A DNA stretch of 64,000 nucleotides from Parasediminibacterium sp051861445 (GCA_051861445.1 JBHYCS010000003.1:164192-228191); one strand, 5' to 3'; numbered from the stretch's first letter, positions 25,271 to 35,230 are shown. Numbers and translations are program-made. The notes: a model not told the origin generated them from the letters alone.

Positions 25271-27891
25271 AATTTTTATTTTGTATTTTTTTTATAATGT
25301 TTAGTAATATTGTTTCTTCTCAGTCTTTTGTTTTATTTAATGGTCGTGTTTTATCGGAGAAGAAACCTGTTATCTCTGCTAATATTACATTATCTAATCG
25401 TGATTCTATCTATGGTTTTACTTTTACAGACAAAAATGGGAAATTTTCACTTAAAATACCAACAAATATCCCCTTACCGACACTGATAATCTCACATTTG
25501 TCTATCGAAAAAATAATTTTCTCTATCGTAGATGACAGTTTATTTAACAAAGAAGTAGATATTTATGCCGTTCCAAGAGTTAACAAACTACCCGAGGTTC
25601 AAGTAGAATCTACACGAAAGGGTGTTTCCATAACTGGTGATACAACATCTTTTGCTGCATCAAAATATTCAGATGGTTCTGAGACTGTTTTGGAAGACTT
25701 ATTAAAGAAAATCCCAGGAATTAAAGTTTCTGAAGATGGGAAAATATCATTCCGTGGTAAACAAATTTCGAAAGTATTATTTGAGGGAAATGATTTGTAT
25801 AAAGACAAATACAGAGTTGTTACAAAAAATCTGACAAATAAAATAATAGATAGTGTTCAAGCTATTGAAAATTTTAATTCCAATTCACTTTTGAAAGGAA
25901 TTACTTCGGAAAATGAAACTGTCCTCAATTTGGTAGTAAAAAATGAGATAAAGAATAGAATCAGCGGGAATACAAATATCAACTTAGGAAGTACTTACGA
26001 AGCATCCCTAAACGTTTTTTTAATCAAAAAATCTTGTCAGTTTGTTGGCTTATACACAGGGAATAATATTGGAATTACAGAGACAGGTTTATTTGAAGAA
26101 GATAACAATAAGACAATTATATCTAATACGAATTCTTTTTCACTACCAATAACAAATATTCAAATTCCCGAAACTTTTTTAGGATTCAAAAAATCAATAC
26201 CAAATAATTCTCATTTAGGCAATTTGAGTTTTGGGAAAAATAAAAAAGACAAGAGTTCGATTACTGCAAATCTTTCCATTGAAAATAACAAACAGTGGCG
26301 TTCTATTTTAACAAATGAGTCTCTTATTACTAATTCTGACAGTTTATTCTTCAATTCCTTTAGGGAATATAGTGACAGGATAAATAAAATTTTCGGAGGT
26401 TTTGAAATAAAAAATGCTTTTTCAAAAAAAACAACTCTTGTTAACCATTTTGACCTTGCGTATTCGGAAGAAAATCTTTATAATAATTTATTTTTACCAT
26501 TATCTTTCATTATTGAACAAAGTAAACTACCTTCCCTGAACTTGCTATACGACCTAGAGTTCACAACAAAAGTTAACGATAACAGTGTATTACTATTATC
26601 AGGAACTACCCAATACTCCAATAGAACTCAGTTTTATCATAATACTGAGGGTTTACACTATCCCCCCATTGGTTCTCCAAGCCCATCAAGTTTAATAAAT
26701 GATATCCTTCAAAAAAAAAACACACTTGCAAGTAATATTTCAGCTCGTTTGTACCTAAACAGGAAGTTATTAAAATTTATGTTGGGGCTCTCTAGTACAT
26801 ATTCAAAAACAAGCCGCCTAGACATTTCAACAAAAGTATCAGATTCAATTCTATTTCTAACTAGGATACCTCAAAGTAATGAAAGTTACGAAAATAACAT
26901 CTATGGGCAATTAAACTTTACATTAAAAAAAATTTCTTTTTCTCTAAATGGAGGTCTATCAATGATTAAGAATTCAATTTTAGGAGGACAAAACAATATC
27001 TTACTAAACGCTAAAATGGGGATTAAGTGGATTCCTTCTAAAAATAATTTTTTACTTCTTTTTATCAGTAAACAGCCAACTCTAAATGACTTAAATAATT
27101 ATTCTACTGCTCCTTTAATAAAAGATTATAGAACAATTCAATACAGTTTATCTAATTGGAAAAATTTTTCCAATACGAATCTTGGTATAGTTTACGGGTA
27201 TAATAATTTCTTTAAGGCTGTCGATCTTTCGGCTTCATTTATTATACAAAAAAAGTCATTAAGCATTGTTCGCTTTTTCACTTTTTCCGGATTTAACACC
27301 CGTTCTTTTTTAGATTTCGGTCCATCAACTAATTTTTATACTAGCAATATTTCAGCCGGAAAATATATTTCAAATTTAAACGTGTACATAAAGGCAGATT
27401 TTTTGAAGAGTTTTAATAATTATTTTAATGCGATTGGAACATCATCGTTAGAAAAATTTAATTTTAACACAAATAGTTTTGGTACAGAAATCAGATCATC
27501 TTTTGATTGTATATTTAACTTTACAGCAAAAGCAAAATTTGGAAATCAAAAAATTCAGGCTAGAAGTTTTAAGAATACATCTACTATTAAGAATACAGAA
27601 ATTGGTCTAAAAACTAGGTTTAGATTTTCTAATCATCTTCAGTTCATTTTTGATGCAACAAATTATTCTATATCATCAGAATCGAAAAATACAAGGATTC
27701 TTTATTCGATTTTAAATACTGAAATAAAGTATAGTAAACCAAGAACAAAGTGGCATCTTGTTTGCAAAATGATAAATATTGGTAATTTACGTAAAGTGAA
27801 AAGCCTTTCATTTTCTGATATTCTTATTTCTACAGATGAGATATATTTTTTAGGAAGAAGAGTTACAATTGGAGGATCGTATTTATTTTAA
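25267..27891 (+). CDS. outer-membrane beta-barrel protein with carboxypeptidase-like N-domain (TonB-receptor-like)
   Basis: An 874-residue protein: signal peptide (MKFLFCIFFIMFSNIVSSQS), a carboxypeptidase-regulatory-like domain (about 22-105, FNGRVLSEKKPVISANITL), a plug-like domain (about 115-215, LEDLLKKIPGIKVSEDGKISFRGKQISKVLFEGNDLY) and a long barrel. In overall shape it is a TonB-dependent receptor relative of the kind paired with GLPGLI proteins. It starts with GTG overlapping the GLPGLI stop by 4 bases. Codon use (more AGG, CTA, GGG) seems less biased than in the core genes around it, hinting at later acquisition. Its cargo is unknown. Confidence 0.82.
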   Translation: MKFLFCIFFIMFSNIVSSQSFVLFNGRVLSEKKPVISANITLSNRDSIYGFTFTDKNGKFSLKIPTNIPLPTLIISHLSIEKIIFSIVDDSLFNKEVDIYAVPRVNKLPEVQVESTRKGVSITGDTTSFAASKYSDGSETVLEDLLKKIPGIKVSEDGKISFRGKQISKVLFEGNDLYKDKYRVVTKNLTNKIIDSVQAIENFNSNSLLKGITSENETVLNLVVKNEIKNRISGNTNINLGSTYEASLNVFLIKKSCQFVGLYTGNNIGITETGLFEEDNNKTIISNTNSFSLPITNIQIPETFLGFKKSIPNNSHLGNLSFGKNKKDKSSITANLSIENNKQWRSILTNESLITNSDSLFFNSFREYSDRINKIFGGFEIKNAFSKKTTLVNHFDLAYSEENLYNNLFLPLSFIIEQSKLPSLNLLYDLEFTTKVNDNSVLLLSGTTQYSNRTQFYHNTEGLHYPPIGSPSPSSLINDILQKKNTLASNISARLYLNRKLLKFMLGLSSTYSKTSRLDISTKVSDSILFLTRIPQSNESYENNIYGQLNFTLKKISFSLNGGLSMIKNSILGGQNNILLNAKMGIKWIPSKNNFLLLFISKQPTLNDLNNYSTAPLIKDYRTIQYSLSNWKNFSNTNLGIVYGYNNFFKAVDLSASFIIQKKSLSIVRFFTFSGFNTRSFLDFGPSTNFYTSNISAGKYISNLNVYIKADFLKSFNNYFNAIGTSSLEKFNFNTNSFGTEIRSSFDCIFNFTAKAKFGNQKIQARSFKNTSTIKNTEIGLKTRFRFSNHLQFIFDATNYSISSESKNTRILYSILNTEIKYSKPRTKWHLVCKMINIGNLRKVKSLSFSDILISTDEIYFLGRRVTIGGSYLF

Positions 27892-28339
27892 TCTGAACCT
27901 TTTATACTAATAATTTTTAAGATTTTTTTTATTTTCTCAATGGATATTTTATAACAACCGCCAGTATCATTGTAGATTTATTTATATCAATACCAGAAAA
28001 ATAAAGTTGAAGTTACTACTTTATTAAAGTAAGTAAAACTTACTAGTTATAATTGGTGCAATGTGAGAAAAGTGCTCTTAATTTCCTTTACCTAAAATTC
28101 TTCGCTAGTTATTTTCAATCATCTCTTGAAAAGGCAAATAAGAAGCATAACATAGTAGAAGTTTGTTCTACCACTCATTCTTAATAAACCTTTCTGTTCG
28201 TATGATTTTTAAATCTTCAACTCAAATATATTTATTTTTTAACACAAAAAAGATTAAACATTTTACTTAAAGTGAATATCTGTACTTTTAAAACTTTATC
28301 TACAGGCAACTGTTGTATGTATTTCAATATTTTTTAAAA
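27892..28339. other. AT-rich intergenic stretch, no gene seen
   Basis: This 448-base gap precedes uvrA. Both strands are broken by stops. I see no hairpin with a T run and no clear TAnnTTTG box apart from a weak TACTTTTA at about 28282. It may hold decayed sequence from the island edge. Confidence 0.5.
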
Positions 28340-31216
28340 ATGGCAAAATCAACAAAAACAACACAAGATATAGCTGCTACTAACCATCAAGAATTTATAG
28401 AAGTTTTTGGAGCCAAAGAACACAACTTAAAAAATATAGATATTGCTATTCCTAAAAATAAATTGGTGGTTTTTACAGGAGTAAGTGGTAGTGGCAAATC
28501 TTCATTGGCTTTTGATACCATTTACAACGAAGGGCAACGCCGTTATATGGAAAGCTTTAGTGCTTATGCTAGGCAATTTATGGGTGATATGGAACGGCCT
28601 GATGTTGATAAAATAACAGGCTTAAGTCCAGTTATTTCTATCGAACAAAAAACTACCAATAAAAATCCAAGATCTACCGTAGGAACAGTAACTGAACTAT
28701 ACGATTTTTTGCGTTTATTATTTGCCAGAATTGGCGAAGCCTACAGTTATAATACAGGCAAAAAAATGCTGAAGTTTAGTGAAGAAGAAATTGTAGAAAA
28801 CATATTCAAGCGTTTCTCAAACGAAAAAATTAATGTTTTAGCTCCTATTATTAGAGGAAGAAAAGGGCATTATAGAGAGTTATTTGAAGAAATAAGAAAG
28901 AAGGGATTTTTAAAAGTAAGAGTAGATGGTGTTATTGTAGACTTAACACCAAAAATGCAGGTAGACCGTTATAAAATACATGATATAGAAGTTGTAATAG
29001 ATCGTTTGGCAGTTACAAACGATATGAAAGTTAGGCTTAGCCAAAGTGTGCAACAAGCATTAAAAATGGGTAAAGATTTAATGTTTGTTACTTCTGCCGA
29101 TACAAAAGTAGAGGCTTTATATTCTAAACAACTCATGTGTGTAGATACAGGTATTAGTTATGAAGAACCTTCTCCCAATGCATTTTCATTCAACTCACCT
29201 TATGGTGCATGTAGCACTTGCAAAGGCTTGGGAAATGTGTACACTGTAAGCATGGAAGCCATTTTACCTGATAAAAATAAATCGATTAAAGAAGGTGGAA
29301 TTGCTCCTTTAGGCGAACAAAGAGAAGCTCAAATGTTTAGAAATGTAGAGGCTTTAACGAAAAGAAATAAAATTGCTCTAGATAAACCTATTAAAGATTT
29401 GCCTACACATGCCTTAAACCTTTTATTATATGGTAATGCAGAAGGTATAAGTGAAGAAATTTTAGACTTTGAAAATTTACCAGAATCAGACCCTTATAGT
29501 GGCGAATTTGAAGGAATTATTCCCATGCTAAAACGTTGGTTTGGCGGAACAAATAGCACAGAAACGATGAGAGAATGGGTAGAGAAATTTATGGAATTAA
29601 AAACCTGCCCTAGCTGTAATGGAACAAGATTAAAAAAAGAAAGTCTTTGGTTTAAAATTGATGAAAAAAACATTGCCGAACTTAGTAATATAAATCTTGA
29701 TAAACTACATATTTGGTTTACCAACATTGAAAAAAGATTAGATAAAAAACAGAATGTAATTGCAAAAGATATTTTGAAGGAAATAAGAGAACGATTGCAA
29801 TTTTTATTAGATGTAGGTTTAACTTATTTATCCTTAAATCGTTCTTCCCGTACATTAAGTGGAGGTGAAAGTCAGCGTATTCGTTTGGCTACACAAATTG
29901 GTAGTCAACTACAAGGTATTACATACATTTTAGATGAGCCAAGTATTGGTTTGCATCAGAGAGATAACCACAGATTGATTACTGCTTTACAAAACCTAAG
30001 AGATATTGGCAATAGTGTTTTAGTAGTCGAGCATGATAAAGATATTATGTTGGCTGCTGATTATTTAGTAGATATTGGTCCAAAAGCAGGCAGATTTGGC
30101 GGTGAAGTTGTAGCACAAGGAACACCCAAACAAGTATTAGCAAGTGGTAGCGAAACAGCTGCTTATTTAAACGGGAAAAAAGGTTTAGAAATACCCAAAA
30201 ATCGTAGACAAGGAAATGGAAAACAATTAGAACTAAAAGGTGTAACAGGCAATAATTTAAAAGGTGTAAATGTGCATTTTCCATTGGGTAAATTAATTGT
30301 TGTAAGTGGTGTGAGTGGTAGCGGAAAATCTACTTTAATCAACGAAACATTATACCCTATTTTAAATAAGCATTGCTACAATAGCAAAGCTCAACCAATG
30401 GAATTTAGTAGCGTAAAAGGATTGGAAGCAATTGATAAAGTGATAGAAATAGATCAATCACCTATTGGTAGAACACCACGTAGCAATCCTGCAACTTACT
30501 GTGGCTTTTTTACAGATATTAGAACACTTTTTGCTGCTGTACCAGAGGCAAAAATTAGAGGTTATAATGCCGGCAGATTTTCTTTTAATGTAAAAGGTGG
30601 AAGATGTGATGTTTGTGAAGGTGGTGGAATGCGTGTAATTGAAATGAACTTTTTACCAGACGTTTATGTGCCTTGTGAAAAGTGTAACGGTAAACGATAC
30701 AATAGAGAAACTTTAGAAATTAGATACAAAGGAAAATCAATTAGTTATGTATTGAATATGACAGTAGACGAAGCCACCGATTTTTTTCAAGCAGTACCTT
30801 GGATGTATCGTAAAATTAAAGTATTACAAGATGTTGGTTTAGGCTACATTACCTTAGGACAATCTGCTGTAACCCTTAGTGGTGGTGAAGCTCAACGTGT
30901 AAAACTCAGTACAGAACTAGGAAAAAAAGATACAGGAAAAACATTTTATATTCTAGATGAACCTACTACAGGTTTGCATTTTCAAGACATTAAATTGTTG
31001 ATGGATGTGGTAAACAAATTGGTAGATAGAGGCAATACCGTTTTAATTATTGAACACAACTTAGATGTTATAAAAATGGCCGATCACATTATCGATTTAG
31101 GACCAGAAGGTGGTGATGGTGGTGGTAAAATTTTATTTGAAGGAACGCCAGAAGAAATGATTCATCATAAAACAAGTCATACTGCTAAGTTTTTAAAAAT
31201 AGAAATGCAAGCGTAA
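28340..31216 (+). CDS. uvrA: excinuclease ABC subunit A
   Basis: A 958-residue DNA damage-recognition ATPase of nucleotide excision repair, acting with UvrB and UvrC. Two ABC modules are visible: Walker A GVSGSGKSSLAFDT and GVSGSGKSTLINET, signatures LSGGESQRIRLATQ and LSGGEAQRVKLSTELG, and Walker B LDEPSIGLHQRD and LDEPTTGLHFQD. Zinc-binding CxxC pairs are CSTC, CPSC, CDVC and CEKC. The frame opens 27 bases earlier, but the ATG at 28340 (MAKSTKTTQDI) is the natural start. A photolyase gene follows after 34 bases, making a small DNA-repair pair. Confidence 0.97.
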   Translation: MAKSTKTTQDIAATNHQEFIEVFGAKEHNLKNIDIAIPKNKLVVFTGVSGSGKSSLAFDTIYNEGQRRYMESFSAYARQFMGDMERPDVDKITGLSPVISIEQKTTNKNPRSTVGTVTELYDFLRLLFARIGEAYSYNTGKKMLKFSEEEIVENIFKRFSNEKINVLAPIIRGRKGHYRELFEEIRKKGFLKVRVDGVIVDLTPKMQVDRYKIHDIEVVIDRLAVTNDMKVRLSQSVQQALKMGKDLMFVTSADTKVEALYSKQLMCVDTGISYEEPSPNAFSFNSPYGACSTCKGLGNVYTVSMEAILPDKNKSIKEGGIAPLGEQREAQMFRNVEALTKRNKIALDKPIKDLPTHALNLLLYGNAEGISEEILDFENLPESDPYSGEFEGIIPMLKRWFGGTNSTETMREWVEKFMELKTCPSCNGTRLKKESLWFKIDEKNIAELSNINLDKLHIWFTNIEKRLDKKQNVIAKDILKEIRERLQFLLDVGLTYLSLNRSSRTLSGGESQRIRLATQIGSQLQGITYILDEPSIGLHQRDNHRLITALQNLRDIGNSVLVVEHDKDIMLAADYLVDIGPKAGRFGGEVVAQGTPKQVLASGSETAAYLNGKKGLEIPKNRRQGNGKQLELKGVTGNNLKGVNVHFPLGKLIVVSGVSGSGKSTLINETLYPILNKHCYNSKAQPMEFSSVKGLEAIDKVIEIDQSPIGRTPRSNPATYCGFFTDIRTLFAAVPEAKIRGYNAGRFSFNVKGGRCDVCEGGGMRVIEMNFLPDVYVPCEKCNGKRYNRETLEIRYKGKSISYVLNMTVDEATDFFQAVPWMYRKIKVLQDVGLGYITLGQSAVTLSGGEAQRVKLSTELGKKDTGKTFYILDEPTTGLHFQDIKLLMDVVNKLVDRGNTVLIIEHNLDVIKMADHIIDLGPEGGDGGGKILFEGTPEEMIHHKTSHTAKFLKIEMQA

Positions 31217-31250
31217 TTCATTCTTACCTACAAAATACTTTTTTTATTAG

Positions 31251-32750
31251 ATGGATTTCAAAGAAAACATCAATATTGTTTGGTTGAAGAAAGATTTGCG
31301 TTTGCAAGACCATGCACCTTTATTTTATGCAACACAATCTGCATATCCAACTTTATTACTCTATGTGTTTGAACCATCGTTAATGAATGCAGCAGATGCC
31401 GATGAACGACATTATCGATTTATCTATCAAAGCATTATACAACTACAACAAGCATTACAACCATTTCAACATCATATATATATTGCACATGCAGAAGTGT
31501 TAAATGTATTTAATCTTTTACAACAACATTTCTCTATTAAAACCATATTTAGTCACCAAGAAATAGGAAATGCCATTTCTTTTGAAAGAGATAAATCTGT
31601 AAAAAAATTTTGCAACCATCATCAAATTCTTTGGAAAGAATTTCCTACAAATGGCATTATTAGAGGACTAAAAAATAGAAACAATTGGAATAAAAAGTGG
31701 ATATCCACAATGGAGCAACCACAAATTCATCCACCATTACAATTACTAAAAAGCGTACAACTTTCTTCTGCTATTTCAGCAGCACTCATCAGTAATCCAC
31801 TTTCACAATCAATAACAACGTCTAACAAAAACTTTCAACCCGGAGGTTTTGTATATGCACAACAATATTTACAATCTTTCTTACACAATCGATGCAAAAG
31901 CTATATCAAAGGCATTAGCAAACCAATAGAAAGCCGAAAATCTTGCAGTAGATTATCACCTTATTTTACCTATGGAAATTTAAGCATTCGTCAAGTATAT
32001 CAAGCAGCACAACTAGCCAAACAACAAAATGGCGACAAACGAAATATTAACTTTTTTGTAAGCAGATTATTGTGGCATTGCCATTTCATACAAAAGTTCG
32101 AAAATAAATGTTCACAAGAGTTTTACAACGTAAATACTGCATTTAACAGCATAAGAAATACAGTCGATACCGAAAAATTACAAGCATTCGTTCAAGCAAA
32201 AACAGGCATTCCTATTGTAGATGCATCTATTCTTTGTTTACAGCAAACAGGTTATATTAATTTTCGAATGCGTAGCATGTTGGTAAGTTTTGCTACACAG
32301 CATTTATGGTTACCTTGGCAAGCCATTGCTCCTTATTTGGCCAAATGGTTTTTAGATTACGAACCTGGCATTCATTATCCACAAATTCAAATGCAAGCAG
32401 GCACTACAGGCATCAATACCATAAGAATGTACAATCCTGTAAAGCAAGGACAAGACCATGATACCAATGGAATATTTGTGAAACAATGGTTACCACAGCT
32501 AGCTCAAATTCCCAATACTTTCATACACCAACCACATACAATGAGTGCAATGGAGCAGCAACTTATCAATTGCATCATTGGTAAAGATTATCCAAACCCT
32601 ATTGTAAACATTACAGAATCAGCAGCTTATGCTAGAGATATTTTATGGAAAGTAAAAAAAAGTAGTGAGGCAAAACAACAGAATAAACAAATTTTAGAAA
32701 CACTCACCCAACGTAAAACCGAACAAGAATCTACGTTACAATTCAAATAA
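31251..32750 (+). CDS. cryptochrome/deoxyribodipyrimidine photolyase family protein
   Basis: A 499-residue flavoprotein of the photolyase/cryptochrome family. The N-terminal alpha/beta antenna domain opens NIVWLKKDLRLQDHAPL. The C-terminal FAD domain has SRLSPYFTYGNLSIRQVYQ, SRLLWHCHFIQKFE and RMRSMLVSFATQHLWLPWQ, followed by YNPVKQGQDHDTNGIFVKQWLP. It either repairs UV lesions with light or senses blue light. The sequence departs from classical CPD photolyases, with Trp-His-Cys-His (LLWHCHF) in place of the usual LxWREFY. Its place right after uvrA favours a repair role. Confidence 0.87.
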   Translation: MDFKENINIVWLKKDLRLQDHAPLFYATQSAYPTLLLYVFEPSLMNAADADERHYRFIYQSIIQLQQALQPFQHHIYIAHAEVLNVFNLLQQHFSIKTIFSHQEIGNAISFERDKSVKKFCNHHQILWKEFPTNGIIRGLKNRNNWNKKWISTMEQPQIHPPLQLLKSVQLSSAISAALISNPLSQSITTSNKNFQPGGFVYAQQYLQSFLHNRCKSYIKGISKPIESRKSCSRLSPYFTYGNLSIRQVYQAAQLAKQQNGDKRNINFFVSRLLWHCHFIQKFENKCSQEFYNVNTAFNSIRNTVDTEKLQAFVQAKTGIPIVDASILCLQQTGYINFRMRSMLVSFATQHLWLPWQAIAPYLAKWFLDYEPGIHYPQIQMQAGTTGINTIRMYNPVKQGQDHDTNGIFVKQWLPQLAQIPNTFIHQPHTMSAMEQQLINCIIGKDYPNPIVNITESAAYARDILWKVKKSSEAKQQNKQILETLTQRKTEQESTLQFK

Positions 32751-32760
32751 TGATTATTTT

Positions 32761-32834
32761 ATGTAACCAGCTGTAGTATTTCTATTGAGCTTTTGTTGCG
32801 TCGCACTCTTGTACGCTTTGTTCGTTATGCAACA
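32761..32834 (+). repeat. interspersed repeat, copy A (before guaB)
   Basis: This shares about three quarters of its 74 bases with 34462-34535, including the identical core TTGTTGCGTCGCACTCTTGT plus ACG, in the same orientation. TGTTGC near its middle can pair with GCAACA at its end, giving a hairpin. It is not coding. The open frame that reads through it into guaB is fortuitous. Confidence 0.8.
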
Positions 32835-32873
32835 TTTTCACCGCTATATTTCCATTCTTCAAAAAAATTTCAT

Positions 32874-32903
32874 TTTGCATTTTCGTTCATCAATATATCT
32901 TTG
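32874..32903 (+). promoter_or_regulatory. candidate promoter close to the guaB start codon
   Basis: TTTG (32874-32877) and TATCTTTG (32896-32903) are 18 bases apart and match the -33/-7 consensus. The box ends only 3 bases before the guaB ATG, so the transcript would have almost no leader. Confidence 0.4.
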
Positions 32904-32906
32904 CCT

Positions 32907-34409
32907 ATGGCAATCATAAAAACCCCATCAGCCAGCAAAGTAGCGGCAACAAGATTATTCGGTACAGGTTTAACTTTCGATGATGTGCTGCTTATGCCAG
33001 CATATAGTGAAATTCTTCCAAGAGAAGTAAATATTCAATCTCAATTAACCAAGCAAATTACGTTAAATGTTCCCATGCTTTCAGCAGCAATGGATACAGT
33101 TACAGAAGCAAATCTTGCCATTGCATTAGCAAGAGAAGGTGGTTTGGGAATTTTACATAAAAATATGACCATCGAAAAACAGGCCGAACAAGTACGTAAA
33201 GTAAAACGTAGCGAAAGCGGAATGATTTTAGACCCCATTACCCTTAAACAAGATGCTACTGTTGCCGATGCTTTACGCATCATGAGAGAAAACAGAATTG
33301 GTGGAATACCTATTGTAGATGCCAATCAAAAATTAGTAGGCATTCTTACCAATAGAGATCTTCGTTTCGAAACCAACAATAAATCTAAAAAGGTAAAAGA
33401 AGTAATGACTTCTAAAAACCTTATTACAGCACCTGAAGGCACAGATTTAAGAAAGGCAGAAAAAATTTTACAACAATATAAAATTGAAAAACTACCTGTA
33501 GTTACCAAACAAGGTGTATTGGTTGGTTTAATTACTTATAGAGATATTTTACAACTCAATAATAATCCAAACGCTGTTAAAGATGGTTATGGACGTTTAT
33601 TAGTGGGTGCAGCTTTGGGCATTACAAAAGATTTATTAGATAGAGCAGCAGCCTTGCAAGCTGTAGGTGTAGATGTTGTTACATTAGACAGTGCACATGG
33701 TCACAGTAAAGGTGTAATAGAAGCATTAAAAACGCTTCGTAAAAATTTTAAAAAGTTACAAATTATTGCAGGTAACGTAGGTACAGCAGCAGGTGCAAAA
33801 GCTTTGGCCGATGCAGGTGCAGATTGTGTAAAAGTGGGTATTGGTCCAGGTTCTATTTGTACCACTCGTATTGTTGCAGGTGCAGGTGTACCACAACTTA
33901 CCGCCATTATGGAAGCAGCCAATGCTTTAAAAGCAAAGGGAATTCCTGTAATTGCAGATGGTGGAATTCGCTACACAGGTGATATGGTAAAAGCATTAGC
34001 TGCAGGTGCAAACGTAGTAATGATGGGTAGTGTTTTTGCCGGTGTTGAAGAAAGTCCAGGAGAAACCATTATTTACGAAGCAAGAAAGTATAAAGAATAT
34101 AGAGGCATGGGTAGTTTAGGTGCTATGAGCCAAGGTAGCGGCGATCGATATTTTCAAGATGTAGAAGATGATATCAAAAAGTTTGTACCAGAAGGCATTG
34201 AAGGTAGGGTAGCTTATAAAGGAAGTTTAAGTGAAATTGTGTATCAATATGCAGGTGGCTTACGTGCAGGTATGGGCTACTGTGGTGCAAAAAATATCAA
34301 AGAATTGCAACAAGCAACTTTTGTACAAATTACCAATGCAGGTATGAAAGAAAGCCATGCACATGATATTGACATTACCAAAGAAGCACCAAATTATAGT
34401 AGAAAATAA
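32907..34409 (+). CDS. guaB: IMP dehydrogenase
   Basis: A 500-residue enzyme oxidising IMP to XMP with NAD, the committed step of GMP synthesis. The TIM-barrel start LTFDDVLLMPAYSEILPREV, two CBS domains (about 95-225), the catalytic-Cys loop GIGPGSICTTRIVAGAGVPQ and the flap MGSLGAMSQGSGDRYFQ are all clear. The frame extends 38 codons upstream through the repeat; the ATG at 32907 (MAIIKTPSASK) fits the family. The length and motifs are standard, with no sign of regulation other than the promoter and terminator listed. Confidence 0.97.
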   Translation: MAIIKTPSASKVAATRLFGTGLTFDDVLLMPAYSEILPREVNIQSQLTKQITLNVPMLSAAMDTVTEANLAIALAREGGLGILHKNMTIEKQAEQVRKVKRSESGMILDPITLKQDATVADALRIMRENRIGGIPIVDANQKLVGILTNRDLRFETNNKSKKVKEVMTSKNLITAPEGTDLRKAEKILQQYKIEKLPVVTKQGVLVGLITYRDILQLNNNPNAVKDGYGRLLVGAALGITKDLLDRAAALQAVGVDVVTLDSAHGHSKGVIEALKTLRKNFKKLQIIAGNVGTAAGAKALADAGADCVKVGIGPGSICTTRIVAGAGVPQLTAIMEAANALKAKGIPVIADGGIRYTGDMVKALAAGANVVMMGSVFAGVEESPGETIIYEARKYKEYRGMGSLGAMSQGSGDRYFQDVEDDIKKFVPEGIEGRVAYKGSLSEIVYQYAGGLRAGMGYCGAKNIKELQQATFVQITNAGMKESHAHDIDITKEAPNYSRK

Positions 34410-34419
34410 TGTTTCTAAC

Positions 34420-34462
34420 AAAAGCCACTCAACCATATAAGTGTGTGGCTTTTGTATTTTTA
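34420..34462 (+). terminator. intrinsic terminator of guaB
   Basis: AAAAGCCAC and GTGGCTTTT form a 9-bp stem around an AT-rich loop, followed by a T-rich tract, directly after the guaB stop. Confidence 0.8.
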
Positions 34463-34535
34463 TGAAACCAGCTTTTGGTATTTCAATTTGGCATTTGTTG
34501 CGTCGCACTCTTGTACGGTTTGTTTGCTATGCAGC
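34462..34535 (+). repeat. interspersed repeat, copy B (after guaB)
   Basis: This is the second copy of the element at 32761-32834, same orientation, 1.7 kb away. It begins ATGAAACCAGCTTTTGGTAT and shares the GTTGCGTCGCACTCTTGTAC core. The ends differ by scattered substitutions, so the copies are not recent. Confidence 0.8.
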
Positions 34536-34600
34536 TTTTTCCTAATTAACAATAGCAACCCAATTATTAAAACATCTATTTATCCAACCATTTAAAAAAA

Positions 34601-35230
34601 ATGCAAATCAACCTTGTAAATATTGGGAAACGATACAATCAAGATTGGATATTTAGACAATGTAGCTACCAATTTGTAGCAGGCAATGCGTATGCAATTA
34701 CAGGCTACAATGGTAGCGGCAAAAGCACTTTGCTACAAACCATTGCAGCATCAACCAATACAAGTGAAGGAAGCATAAAATACAGCATTCAACAACAAGA
34801 AATTACGGCAGATAATATTTATAAATACTTAACAATAGCTGCACCTTATATTGAATTAGTTGAAGAAATGACAGCAACTGAAATGCTAGATTTTCATCAA
34901 AAATTCAAACCCTTTTTTGCTGAAATTTCTATTCCAGAAATTTTAAGGATTGTTGGTTTAGACAAAACGGCCAATAAAGAAATCAGGTATTTTAGTAGTG
35001 GCATGAAACAACGCTTAAAACTAGCACAAGCCATTTTTTCTAATGTTCCTATTTTATTATTAGATGAACCTTGTTCTAATTTAGACCTTGCAGGTTATAA
35101 TTTATACCACCAGTTAATTACCACGTATTGTAAACAAAAATTAGTAATCGTTTGTAGCAATGATGTAGAAGAATATAAGTTTTGCACCGAAAAAATATCT
35201 ATAGAAAACTATAAAAAAACAAGCAAATAG
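34601..35230 (+). CDS. ABC transporter ATP-binding protein without a neighbouring permease
   Basis: A 209-residue stand-alone ATPase with Walker A GYNGSGKST (about 36-44), signature FSSGMKQRLKLAQA, Walker B ILLLDEPCSNLD and a C-terminal H-loop region in which His is replaced (VIVCSNDVEEY). The size and sequence suggest the CcmA-like group. No membrane subunit is adjacent: the next gene is convergent with a 3-base gap. In Bacteroidota similar lone ATPases sit near gatB and thioredoxin-like genes; their partner is unknown. Confidence 0.83.
   Translation: MQINLVNIGKRYNQDWIFRQCSYQFVAGNAYAITGYNGSGKSTLLQTIAASTNTSEGSIKYSIQQQEITADNIYKYLTIAAPYIELVEEMTATEMLDFHQKFKPFFAEISIPEILRIVGLDKTANKEIRYFSSGMKQRLKLAQAIFSNVPILLLDEPCSNLDLAGYNLYHQLITTYCKQKLVIVCSNDVEEYKFCTEKISIENYKKTSK

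Noticed and set aside
32793..32906. 5' extension of guaB (38 extra codons)
   Set aside because: It reads through the interspersed repeat and has no family similarity. The ATG at 32907 is the expected start.
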